The notes below the pieces were generated by a model. That model did not search any database. It saw nothing but the letters and a program-made list of their open reading frames with translations, and had not been told where the DNA came from. 64,000 bases of DNA from Muribaculaceae bacterium (GTDB lineage Bacteria; Bacteroidota; Bacteroidia; Bacteroidales; Muribaculaceae). The stretch is from the NCBI GenBank assembly GCA_022509085.1, contig JAFLTW010000002.1, positions 242,455 to 306,454 on the forward strand, given 5' to 3'. Below are positions 13,021 to 21,152 of the stretch, in pieces. The number at the start of each line of letters is the position of its first letter. The first letter of the stretch is position 1. Both the position numbers and the translations under genes were made by a program.

Positions 13021-14592
13021 TTATTCAAAAGCGCCCATGCGGAGGTAGTTCACCTCTTCCTGGGTGAGGTAGCGCCAGCGGCCACGGGGAAGGTTCTTCT
13101 TGGTGAGACCGGCAAAGTAGACGCGGTCGAGTTTCACCACTCGATAGCCGAGGCTTTCGAAGATGCGGCGCACGATGCGGTTGCGGCCGCTGTGGATCTC
13201 GATGCCGGCCTGGTTGCGGTCGGTGTCGTTGACGTAGGATATGGCGTCGGCGTGGATCTCGCCGTCTTCAAGCTCGATGCCGTCGGCGATGCGCTGCATG
13301 TCTTCCTCGGCGATGTCCTTGTCGGTCCAGACATGATAGATCTTCTTCTTCACAAACTTCGGGTGTGTAAGTTTGGAGGCGAGGTCACCGTCGTTGGTGA
13401 GCAGCAGGACGCCCGTGGTGTTGCGGTCGAGACGGCCTACGGGATAGATTCTTTCACGGCAGGCGTTCTTCACGATGTCGAGCACTGTGGTGCGTCCTTT
13501 CGGGTCGGAGCTCGTGGTGACGCAGTCTTTCGGCTTGTTGAGCAGCACGTAGCACTTCCTTTCGGGAGTAACGACTTTCTCGTCGCATTCCACCACGTCG
13601 TTGCGCTTGATCTTGGTGCCGAGTTCGGTCACAACCTCACCGTTCACCTTCACTTTGCCCTGAGTGATGAATTCGTCGGCCTCGCGGCGAGAGCAGAGTC
13701 CGGCGTTTGCCATATACTTGTTGAGGCGGATTTCCTCGTTGGGGTCGATGTCTTCGAGCACGTAGTCGATCTGTTTGGGCCTCGGGGTGAACTTCATACC
13801 CTGGTTGTTGTTGCGGTTGAAGCCTCCCTTGTTGAAGCCACCCTGACGGTTGTAGCCGCCCTGGTTGTTGTAGCCACCCTGGCGGTTCTGGTTGTTGTAA
13901 CCGCCCTGACGGTTGTAACCGCCCTGGTTGTTGTAACCACCCTGACGGTTCTGGTTATATCCGCCCTGGTTGTTGTATCCACCCTGGCGGTTCTGGTTGT
14001 TATAGCCACCCTGACGGTTGTATCCGCCCTGGTTGTTGTAACCGCCCTGACGGTTCTGGTTGTAACCGCCCTGGTTGTTGTAACCGCCCTGGCGGTTCTG
14101 GTTGTTGTAGCCACCCTGACGGTTGTAGCCGCCCTGGTTGCTGTATCCTCCCTGACGGTTCTGGTTGTTATAGCCACCCTGACGGTTGTAGCCGCCCTGA
14201 CGGTTGTAGGGGCGATAGCCCTGCTGGCGGTAACCGCCCTGCTCACCGTAGTTGTTGCGGTGGTAGGAACCGGAAGGCTGGTATGGGGTCACATTGGAGT
14301 CGGCTGAGGATTCGGAGTCATCGGCCGGTTTTTCCGAAGCGGTGTTAGCGTCGTTGTACGATTGCTGGAAACGCGGCCGCGGCTGGTAGTTGCTTGAATA
14401 CCTGTTGGGGTAGGGGCGCTGTTCGGCAGAGTCGTTGTCTTCCGAGGTGCTTGCCTGGATAGGGCGCCGCGACGCATAATTGTTGTTGGGATAATTCACT
14501 TTCTCATAGCGAGTTTCAGACGCGGCATTCTCGCCGCCGGCATTTAAGGTCGAGCCTATGCGAGGCCTTTTAGGTTTCTTTTCTGATTCCAT
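13021..14592 (-). CDS. RluB/RsuA-type pseudouridine synthase with long Q/N/G/Y repeat tail
   Basis: Predicted to make pseudouridine in rRNA. The C-terminal half is standard: S4 domain (RLNKYMANAGLCSRREADEF, about 289-308), then the synthase domain with catalytic Asp in GRLDRNTTGVLLLTNDGDL and the RRIFESLGYRV motif. The first 275 residues are unusual. After a charged disordered stretch, residues about 118-260 are tandem units built from QGGYNNQ, QGGYNRQ and QNRQ in a higher-order period near 35 residues. This resembles a prion-like or RNA-binding low-complexity tail. RluB is the best guess; RluE/F-like specificity cannot be excluded. Confidence 0.88.
   Translation of the reverse strand: MESEKKPKRPRIGSTLNAGGENAASETRYEKVNYPNNNYASRRPIQASTSEDNDSAEQRPYPNRYSSNYQPRPRFQQSYNDANTASEKPADDSESSADSNVTPYQPSGSYHRNNYGEQGGYRQQGYRPYNRQGGYNRQGGYNNQNRQGGYSNQGGYNRQGGYNNQNRQGGYNNQGGYNQNRQGGYNNQGGYNRQGGYNNQNRQGGYNNQGGYNQNRQGGYNNQGGYNRQGGYNNQNRQGGYNNQGGYNRQGGFNKGGFNRNNNQGMKFTPRPKQIDYVLEDIDPNEEIRLNKYMANAGLCSRREADEFITQGKVKVNGEVVTELGTKIKRNDVVECDEKVVTPERKCYVLLNKPKDCVTTSSDPKGRTTVLDIVKNACRERIYPVGRLDRNTTGVLLLTNDGDLASKLTHPKFVKKKIYHVWTDKDIAEEDMQRIADGIELEDGEIHADAISYVNDTDRNQAGIEIHSGRNRIVRRIFESLGYRVVKLDRVYFAGLTKKNLPRGRWRYLTQEEVNYLRMGAFE
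13813..14241 (-). repeat. Tandem coding repeat (GGYN.Q units) in the pseudouridine synthase
   Basis: About 430 bp of closely related 15-21 bp units (forward strand variants of gttgttgtagccaccctg) encoding GGYNNQ, GGYNRQ and QNRQ. Units mix near-identical and synonymous copies, consistent with expansion by recombination or slippage in multiples of three. Confidence 0.9.
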
Positions 14593-14722
14593 TTTAAATA
14601 ATTGATAAAATCTTTGGCTATAAGGGCATTACGCATCTCTGCCACTGCCCGTTATAAATAAAATTGTGGGTTTTGAAATATGATTTTGAATATATTTTTG
14701 ATTTACGCGTAAAATTTCACCG

Positions 14723-14754
14723 CAAAATTAATCATTTTCCGCCAATTACGCAAC
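14723..14754 (-). promoter_or_regulatory. Promoter of the pseudouridine synthase gene
   Basis: Minus-strand GTTG, 20-nt spacer, then TAATTTTG (forward CAAAATTA at 14723-14730). This closely matches the Bacteroidetes TTTG/TAnnTTTG promoter. It predicts a leader of about 125 nt. Confidence 0.6.
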
Positions 14755-14872
14755 AATCCCAAACGGCTGAGAGAATAGGAAATTAAGTTTGTTTTTATAA
14801 TAGATCATCTTCACTTGGTTAAGGGAATAAGCTAATTAGAGAAGGCTTCGCCGTCACACGCATATGATAGGA

Positions 14873-14909
14873 AGCTATAGGGAATAGGGAATTTATTTTT
14901 TCTATAGCT
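14873..14909 (-). terminator. Possible terminator of the island operon (inverted repeat)
   Basis: AGCTATAG/CTATAGCT 8-bp arms around a 21-nt AT-rich loop, starting 12 nt past the AAA ATPase stop. No T-run follows on the minus strand, so efficiency is uncertain. Confidence 0.35.
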
Positions 14910-14921
14910 GTTTATATTGTT

Positions 14922-15605
14922 TCATTTATAACCAACACGCGGGCGCGTTTGAATTGTCGTATCTCCTTCCATTTGTGCCTTAATCCTTTTATATTTCTCG
15001 ATTTCTTTGGATGTAAGGGAGGATTTAGTAGTTGCAATGGTTTCTTCTAGGATAGCCATTGTAATCTTGCTTTTAGCTCTAAGGGCTTTGCGAGAAGCAT
15101 CATTAATAATAAGTGCAAGATCTGAAAATACATAGTTTTTAGTAATTTTTGCTAATTTATCATAATCAATACCAAAGTCATAAGGCCTTTTTTTAAGAAG
15201 CATCTCAAACATAGCCTTCCGAGCATCATAATCGGGAGGAGCCACATAGAACTTTTTATCCAAACGACCGGAACGAAGAATTGCCGGATCCATAAGATGC
15301 GGATAATTGGTTGCGCCAATTATGAAAATACCCTTTTCTCCAAGTCTATCCATATTTGCAAGCATTTCATTAACGGCACTTACATACATTTCATGAATAC
15401 TTCCACTGTCACGATTTGGAGTTAACTCATTCATCTCATCTATAAAGATGATTGTTGGAGCATTTTCCTCTGCTTCCTTAAACATTGCAGCAATGTTTTC
15501 TTGCGTAGCGTTGACCCATTTACTTTGAAGATCACTTGGCTTTTTAATCAAAAAGTTAAATCCAACCTCTGCAGCAAGTTGTTTTGCAAAAAAAGTTTCC
15601 CACAA
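14922..15605 (-). CDS. AAA+ ATPase, C-terminal part of a frameshifted kinase-AAA fusion
   Basis: Carries most of an AAA (CDC48/FtsH-like) ATPase module. From about 15,592 the frame reads TFFAKQLAAEVG, the direct continuation of the Walker A that ends the upstream gene. It then has Walker B TIIFIDEMNEL, sensor 1 IIGATNYPHLMDPAILRSGR with the conserved arginines of the second region of homology, and a helical lid. The nominal 227-residue start is an artefact: without the upstream frame the P-loop is missing. Restoring one base gives a protein of about 594 residues with the kinase-like domain. Remodelling of a partner such as the adjacent Hsp70 is inferred. Confidence 0.8.
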   Translation of the reverse strand: MWETFFAKQLAAEVGFNFLIKKPSDLQSKWVNATQENIAAMFKEAEENAPTIIFIDEMNELTPNRDSGSIHEMYVSAVNEMLANMDRLGEKGIFIIGATNYPHLMDPAILRSGRLDKKFYVAPPDYDARKAMFEMLLKKRPYDFGIDYDKLAKITKNYVFSDLALIINDASRKALRAKSKITMAILEETIATTKSSLTSKEIEKYKRIKAQMEGDTTIQTRPRVGYK

Positions 15606-16705
15606 CCCGGAGGTCCATATAACAACATGCCATTCGGAACCGTCACTCCATATCGTTCATATTCTTCTCGTTGATTTATAGCATCAATTACTTCAGTAGT
15701 CACTAAATCCTTTAATTCATGCATGCCAGCAATAGCTGAGAAACCTTCTCCATCTTTAGGTTTCGCTACATTATTAGAATTATTCTTGTTCTTAGACTCA
15801 CCACTAAATTTTGCTTGACGAAATTTGTCAGGATTTTCAATTTTAAGATTCCCATCTATTGCCGATATGAACTCATCAGCTGATGAGAATCTGTTTTCTG
15901 CATCCGGCAACAAAGCCCGTTTAATGGTATTAATAAACTGTTCATCTAATTCAAAGATATCTTCATCGGGAATATACAAAGGGAGTTCACGCAATTTTGC
16001 GAGCTTCTCAAGATTTTCCTGTTGAGATTTTCTGCTAATGTCAAAAAACCAAGGTAATTTACCATACAATAGAACGTAAATACATACGCCCACTGCAAAT
16101 AAATCACTTTGTACGCATGAGACACCGGCAAAGCGTTCGGGGGCTTGATAAAAGATATTAAGGTCTTCGAGTGGTTGCTTACAATTTGCCATGTCGAGAA
16201 ACCGTGAATATCCGAAATCAATTAATTTAATGTCGTCAAGATTTTCTGTATTTAAATTTAGTATAATATTTTGGATTGTTACTTCATTATGAATAATTGG
16301 CCGTGACTGTTCATGTAGATACTTCAAAGCTGAAAGAAGGGCTTTCGATATTTTTTTAATTTCATAAACATCAAACTTTTTACCACGTTCTATGGATTCA
16401 GCCAAAGTTTCATTTGCCAAAAACTCTTTCACCAAATAAGAATACTTCTGACCGTTGATAATTATATTATCGGTTAGAATAGTTTCGTTTAAGTTGTGGT
16501 GTTTAAGGTTCTTAGAAACTTCAAACTCAATAATGTTGCCATTGTCATCAATCTGCCAACTTCTAAGTTTTGAGGTGGGCACGAGTTTTAGAAATTTCTT
16601 TTTCCCTAAAGAATCTTTGACACGATATGTCTCAGCATAACTCCCTTCTTTTATTGGAGATATAACCGTAAAGTCACCAATTTTATCTTGACGCTTAAAA
16701 AGCAT
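15548..16705 (-). CDS. Ser/Thr kinase-like domain plus start of AAA+ domain (frameshifted)
   Basis: Residues 10-290 form a eukaryotic-type kinase fold: glycine loop IKEGSYAETYRV (18-29), candidate ATP-binding Lys 40, DFG at 163-165 and APE at 188-190. The catalytic loop is aberrant: HRDxKxxN reads HNEVTIQN (139-146), with Glu for the catalytic Asp and Thr for the Lys, so activity is doubtful. A Lys/Asn-rich linker leads to the AAA module (GMHELKDLVTTEV, 327 onward), which runs to GPPGCGK (364-370) and then falls out of frame. The last 15 residues are frameshift translation. It starts 8 nt after the Hsp70 stop, so it is last in the operon. Confidence 0.8.
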   Translation of the reverse strand: MLFKRQDKIGDFTVISPIKEGSYAETYRVKDSLGKKKFLKLVPTSKLRSWQIDDNGNIIEFEVSKNLKHHNLNETILTDNIIINGQKYSYLVKEFLANETLAESIERGKKFDVYEIKKISKALLSALKYLHEQSRPIIHNEVTIQNIILNLNTENLDDIKLIDFGYSRFLDMANCKQPLEDLNIFYQAPERFAGVSCVQSDLFAVGVCIYVLLYGKLPWFFDISRKSQQENLEKLAKLRELPLYIPDEDIFELDEQFINTIKRALLPDAENRFSSADEFISAIDGNLKIENPDKFRQAKFSGESKNKNNSNNVAKPKDGEGFSAIAGMHELKDLVTTEVIDAINQREEYERYGVTVPNGMLLYGPPGCGKLFLQNNLLQRLDLTF

Positions 16706-16713
16706 AATTAAAT

Positions 16714-18378
16714 TTATTTTAGGCTGATTAATGAAGGTTTGGCATTATAACGCAGGTTATTGTTGTCAAAACACAATATCTCAAAACATTTTTCTTCCGA
16801 ATTAGTAGTCATCAATTCAATAACATCCCCCAGATGATTTAATTCTATAAAATCGCTAATCCACATCTTGTCAGAACGAATAACACAACCTGTTATATTT
16901 TTATACTTTTCTGATGTTAATCTAATCGTAATAAGATGATTATCCAATTTGTGGATTTCAAGAGGAAGAGGCTCAGAGATTAAAGAGAAATTATTCTTTA
17001 TATTTTCAATAATTTTAAGCCGAGAATGTAATTTTAAGTCTACATCATTCACCTTTATTTCATCTATAGAATCTTCAATTTTATGATGAATTTCTTTTAG
17101 ATTTTGCATGGATATTTTAGATTCAGAACTATTGACATGTTCCTGTTCGACACTTTCCAACTGTTCTTTTATTTCTGATACATCTTTCCCTTCACATTTT
17201 AATGAATTTAACCAATCCTTATTTTTTAATTCCTCGTTTACTTCATTGTCTATGGTAGAAGCATAAAGAGATGCACCAATAGCCACTGCTGTGATCGGGT
17301 CAATACTGGAATCTACATTTTCTGAAACCTGCTCTTTGAGCATTCTACGAATTAGAGGTGAATGTGTGGGACCTCCGACCAATATAATCTTGGCAAGTTG
17401 TTCTTTGGAGAGATTGTTTCTTTTGATTATATTCTTGCAAATATCTACGGCTTTTTGGAAGATAGGCTGTATCGCTTTATATAGATCCTGTTGGGTTATA
17501 AGGAGGTCTATTTCCATTTCTTCTCCGGAAGCGTCTTCTCCAAAATCGCCTGCGTCAACATAAAGACTATATTCCGTATTGAACGAAAGTTGATTCTTAA
17601 CTTCTTCAGCCCAGGTTTTTAGAGCATCTCTTAAAATCTCTTTTCTATTTTCATCCTCGAGATATTCGTCAATGTCGTAATTGCCTTGAAGATAGGGAAT
17701 CAAAATTTTATCGACGATTGCAAAATCCAAATCCTTACCTCCTAGATAGTTGACCCCTTCAGTATCAAGTACCTGAATAATGCCATCTTCAACTTTCATC
17801 AAAGCTGCATCGAAGGTGCCACCTCCAAAGTCGAAAACGAGCCAATATGCATCTTTTTGAGACGAATTTAAGCCATATGCCATAGCTGCTGCAATTGGCT
17901 CTTGAAGTAACTCTATATGATTAAAGCCGGCAAGTTTGGCAGCTTCAAGGGTTGCTGTCTTTTGGTTAACAGTGAATTTTGCAGGAACAGTTATAACAAC
18001 AGAGCGAAAATCCTCGTCGGCAATATATGATTTCAGGGCTTTTAAGACTTCTGAGGAAAGTTGTTCCGAAGAAAAAGAGTCGCCCATGTGGGTACTTTTA
18101 TAGGAAGTATTTGTTCCCATAGTTCTTTTGAACTCGATGTAAGTGTTTGCTTCTTCTTTCCTACCCTTTTTTGCGGCTTTTCGCTTATCGCTTTTCATAC
18201 TGTTGTAAGCCTGCTTGCCGACTCGTAAACTCTTGTTTTTTTGAAAGAAGACACATGATGGCATTGTGTCATCAGTCACTTCGATTTTTTTAATCGTGGG
18301 AACACCGTTTTCCATTCTTGCGATTGCAGAATTGGTGGTGCCGAGGTCTATCCCGTAATTTATTTTTAATTGAGCCAT
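16714..18378 (-). CDS. Hsp70/DnaK-family protein without a canonical substrate-binding domain
   Basis: 554 residues. The first 385 or so form a complete Hsp70 ATPase domain: phosphate 1 motif YGIDLGTTNSAIA (9-21), phosphate 2 motif FDFGGGTFDAALM, adenosine motif IILVGGPTHSPLIRRML, then AVAIGASLYA. The DnaK linker (VLLLDVTPLS type) is not visible. The remaining 160 residues are a charged helical stretch and a small beta-rich end, not a normal peptide-binding domain and lid. Downstream of a GrpE-like gene (19-nt gap) and upstream of the kinase-AAA gene (8-nt gap). A specialised partner rather than the housekeeping DnaK. Confidence 0.88.
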   Translation of the reverse strand: MAQLKINYGIDLGTTNSAIARMENGVPTIKKIEVTDDTMPSCVFFQKNKSLRVGKQAYNSMKSDKRKAAKKGRKEEANTYIEFKRTMGTNTSYKSTHMGDSFSSEQLSSEVLKALKSYIADEDFRSVVITVPAKFTVNQKTATLEAAKLAGFNHIELLQEPIAAAMAYGLNSSQKDAYWLVFDFGGGTFDAALMKVEDGIIQVLDTEGVNYLGGKDLDFAIVDKILIPYLQGNYDIDEYLEDENRKEILRDALKTWAEEVKNQLSFNTEYSLYVDAGDFGEDASGEEMEIDLLITQQDLYKAIQPIFQKAVDICKNIIKRNNLSKEQLAKIILVGGPTHSPLIRRMLKEQVSENVDSSIDPITAVAIGASLYASTIDNEVNEELKNKDWLNSLKCEGKDVSEIKEQLESVEQEHVNSSESKISMQNLKEIHHKIEDSIDEIKVNDVDLKLHSRLKIIENIKNNFSLISEPLPLEIHKLDNHLITIRLTSEKYKNITGCVIRSDKMWISDFIELNHLGDVIELMTTNSEEKCFEILCFDNNNLRYNAKPSLISLK

Positions 18379-18397
18379 ATATTATTAAGTTTTGATT

Positions 18398-19315
18398 CTA
18401 TATGTTTTGAGAGACCGTAACCGATGCTTTTTGAACCAATTGACCATTATAGTGTATTTGTGGTTTGGAAACAGATGTGATAGTCCTTGTCCCGATGGGA
18501 AGCTCTTCATCAATTTCGAAATACGCATTTATTCTCATTCCTTCGTTGTATGGTTGACCTAAATAGGTTATAATATCATAGCCATTTGCCTTGAAATTAT
18601 CTTTTATTCTATCAATAGCCTTGACCAGCGGTTTGTAACCTTTTACAGAAGAATCCATGCGAGAAAGATTCTTTTCTATGCGGGTTATCTCATCCGCTAC
18701 TTTCAGTGCAAGTGAATGGTCAATTTCTGGTGATATTGCAGAAGATACATTACCGGGTTTCTGATTCTTCTCAAGATTTACTTGTTTTTCAAGGATTTCT
18801 ATCAACTTTGTATCAAGTTTGACAGATTCTTCTTCAAGATTATTCTGAGCTGCCCTAATTGCAGAAATAGCATTTGTACTTTTAGAAATACCTTTATGAA
18901 GTATGATGTAAATAATAATAGCAAATAATAATAGGCCAACAATAGACCATAATCCCCACATCGCAAGTTTATTGTAATTAGTTTGAGATGATGACTCTAC
19001 CACTTGGATTTTCTCAGTTGCCTCAGTATGGTGAGTATTTGTTAAGGTCTTTGTTTCATTAACATCATTTTGTAATGCGTAGTCTATGGAATCACTTTTA
19101 ACTTCAAGCGAAGTTATATGTTGATTCATTAACTCTAATGATTCTTTTATTTCGGACAATTCATTATTTAATGAATTATCCGAGCCCTCGAGTTGATTGA
19201 CTTTCTGATTTAACGAAGAAAGTTCGGTGGTGACTTTATTCAAGTCAGATTCGTTAACCTCTGCAAAACAGCTAAGATTAATCACCAAGAATAATGTTAG
19301 GAACAATTTATTCAT
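18398..19315 (-). CDS. Membrane-anchored GrpE-like nucleotide exchange factor (putative)
   Basis: 305 residues. Signal-like N-terminus (1-18), long coiled coil (25-115), transmembrane helix (about 120-140), second coiled coil (150-225), then a C-terminal domain (about 235-303). The last part has the spacing of the GrpE head: G.D.I..LGQPYNEGMRINAYFE, D..LPIGT..I, then a beta strand ending GQLVQKASVTVSQ, like GrpE's G.PFDP..HEAV ... G..LRPA.V.V. Topology predicts an extracytoplasmic first coiled coil and a cytoplasmic GrpE-like head. The gene lies immediately before the Hsp70. The assignment is inference from pattern and context. Confidence 0.6.
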   Translation of the reverse strand: MNKLFLTLFLVINLSCFAEVNESDLNKVTTELSSLNQKVNQLEGSDNSLNNELSEIKESLELMNQHITSLEVKSDSIDYALQNDVNETKTLTNTHHTEATEKIQVVESSSQTNYNKLAMWGLWSIVGLLLFAIIIYIILHKGISKSTNAISAIRAAQNNLEEESVKLDTKLIEILEKQVNLEKNQKPGNVSSAISPEIDHSLALKVADEITRIEKNLSRMDSSVKGYKPLVKAIDRIKDNFKANGYDIITYLGQPYNEGMRINAYFEIDEELPIGTRTITSVSKPQIHYNGQLVQKASVTVSQNI

Positions 19316-19378
19316 AATGGGTTATCGTTTGCCAAACTGATACAAAAGTATTAAGAATTTCTTTTATAATGAAATTTA

Positions 19379-20662
19379 TCAGTCTATGTTTTTTAAGTTT
19401 TTTACCCAATGTGGTGAATGGGCATAATAATATGCTATAAATTTCTTACCCCAGTTTCGTTTATTAAGGAAATTATCTCTAAAATTTCTGAGCACTAATA
19501 CCCGGAGATGATCATAATCTCCATATAGCATAGTAGCAATATAGCACCCTTCTTTTGGCTTTTCTTCAAGTTTATATGGATGCTGTAAATCAAATTGTTT
19601 GTTGGTTAGAATATTAATCGTATTATCTAGTTTGCTTCTTAATTCTTCTGAAATTTTAAATTGTCTAAATAATACTAAAGTGGATATTCCTTGAGCAATG
19701 ACAGTTTCTTTCGAAGGGGTTTCTCTCTCAAACTTTGGTTTAATGAATAAATATTTTGATGGGAAATGTGGGAGATGAAGAGCGTTTTGTATAAGCTTTT
19801 CAACGGCATTTATAGTGGTTAGGATTAATGTGGTTGAGAGGTTATTAATAAATTCATCTTTAATTCCTAATGCGTCCGTTATTTTATCATGAAGGATCTT
19901 GCTATTTATTACAGTCTCTTTTATTCTAAAAATATTATATTCATAGTAGATGAAGTCGTCTTCATAAGGAGGCTTTCTATAAGTATGCATAGAAGATGAA
20001 GTATAAGGTCTTTTTTCTTTTAATAAGGGGTTAAAAACATTAATTCCAATACTACTATCACAGTAATGTAAAGTCCATCTCATATGAGAAATTTTTTCCC
20101 GAGACGGAGAGGACATTATATTTAAATTACCTAAACCATTAATTTCCTTAATAACTAGAGATAAGCTTCTTATTTCATTTATTAATAGATAATTAATGTT
20201 TTTGAGGATTGTTTCTAATTTGCGAACTTTCTCCTGACATCTGCCTCTTGCGACATGACCACCAGTTATTGAGAGGGCATATTTCAGAAGTGCCATGGCT
20301 TTATCAGGAGCATCGTCATCTGTGGTTTCACTAAAATATGTAATACCACATTTCAGGATTGTTTGGGCTATCCGGTCTGCCACCATCTGATATTCCATAT
20401 TTGAAACTCCCAATAATTCTTTCAAGTCGGCCAAATCCTTTTTTGTGGAGTTCATCAATTTTACTCCTGCCTTATAGTTGGCGGTTGCACCCTTTACTTC
20501 TTTGGTTTCTGAAATTGAGTTATTAATGCTATCAATTAATGGCTTTACTAACGACTTACCAACTATTCTTTTCCATTCAGCTGATGTATTAGGAGCCTTG
20601 GCTAATAGAGATATGTCTATACTATCATCTGTTTTGATTTGCTCAATTAATAAATCAATCAA
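19379..20662 (-). CDS. C-terminal part of a frameshifted J-like protein with CFI-box
   Basis: 427 residues from an internal TTG codon. The frame is open further upstream to the A7 run at 20,741-20,747, where it joins the preceding gene fragment. The first 150 residues parallel the 977-residue neighbour (MEYQMVADRIAQTILKCGITYF versus a similar ADKLALQILQNGIQYY stretch, then an RC motif). The last 60 residues are a CFI-box domain: CYIATMLYGDYDHLRVLVLR, FRDNFL, then FIAYYYAHSPHWVKNL. CFI-box domains are small C-terminal modules of unknown role. With the frame restored the protein would have about 590 residues. Confidence 0.65.
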   Translation of the reverse strand: MIDLLIEQIKTDDSIDISLLAKAPNTSAEWKRIVGKSLVKPLIDSINNSISETKEVKGATANYKAGVKLMNSTKKDLADLKELLGVSNMEYQMVADRIAQTILKCGITYFSETTDDDAPDKAMALLKYALSITGGHVARGRCQEKVRKLETILKNINYLLINEIRSLSLVIKEINGLGNLNIMSSPSREKISHMRWTLHYCDSSIGINVFNPLLKEKRPYTSSSMHTYRKPPYEDDFIYYEYNIFRIKETVINSKILHDKITDALGIKDEFINNLSTTLILTTINAVEKLIQNALHLPHFPSKYLFIKPKFERETPSKETVIAQGISTLVLFRQFKISEELRSKLDNTINILTNKQFDLQHPYKLEEKPKEGCYIATMLYGDYDHLRVLVLRNFRDNFLNKRNWGKKFIAYYYAHSPHWVKNLKNID

Positions 20663-20735
20663 TTCTGAAGACGAAAATGTAAGGGTTTCGCTTATTGAAT
20701 TGCATAACTTTGAACAATAATTTGTGCATAAATAA

Positions 20736-21146
20736 CTAGCTTTTTTTGAAAATGAATTTAAGTTGTTCTCTATTAGGGCACACCATTAAATTTAATAAAG
20801 AGGACATATTGGATGCTTTATTCCAAATATCCTTAGCAAGGGATATATCCCCGGCCTCTAAATGTTTCAAGGCGATATCATCGAATTTAGAGGAATTAAT
20901 AAACCAAAACAAGCTGTGCTTTAATTGATCAATCGGTCTTTCAATTTCCGATATAGCTTTACTAATCTCATCTTCTGTCCGAATAATCGAAGGTAAAAAC
21001 TCATTAAAATACGAGGGAAAAGAAATTTCCTTTCCCACCTTTAGAAATGCTTTTGACTTGTTAATATTAGAAAGCACTTCCTTTTTAGGCGAATTAGAGA
21101 ATACGCCTAAAATTCGATATGGATTATAGGTTATTAAACTTGTCAT
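20736..21146 (-). CDS. J-domain-like N-terminal part of the frameshifted CFI-box protein
   Basis: 136 residues, closely similar to the start of the next upstream protein: both begin MTSLIT(Y/N)NPYRILGVF. NPYRILGV matches helix I of J-domains (YxxLGV), followed by two helices rich in Lys, but the HPD tripeptide that activates Hsp70 is absent (KVGKEISF instead). The reading ends at a TAG just after FKK in an AAAAAAA run. Removing one A gives FKKASYLCTNYCSKL and continues into the CFI-box frame, as in the intact paralog. It starts 6 nt past the stop of that paralog, so the two are a tandem duplication. Confidence 0.65.
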   Translation of the reverse strand: MTSLITYNPYRILGVFSNSPKKEVLSNINKSKAFLKVGKEISFPSYFNEFLPSIIRTEDEISKAISEIERPIDQLKHSLFWFINSSKFDDIALKHLEAGDISLAKDIWNKASNMSSLLNLMVCPNREQLKFIFKKS

Positions 21147-21152
21147 TTGCTA

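Larger units (their letters stand above)
14593..14921. other. 329-bp intergenic region, start of the AT-rich island
   Basis: No convincing gene. It holds the promoter of the pseudouridine synthase near 14,723-14,754 and an inverted repeat at 14,873-14,909 just past the end of the kinase/AAA operon. Base composition changes here from GC-rich to AT-rich. No att-like duplication was recognised. Confidence 0.6.

Noticed and set aside
15588-15601. Programmed -1 ribosomal frameshift at T TTT TTG in the Walker A region
   Set aside because: A slip there would yield GKLFLAKQ, losing the Walker A Thr; a simple one-A indel that restores GKTFFAK is more likely.
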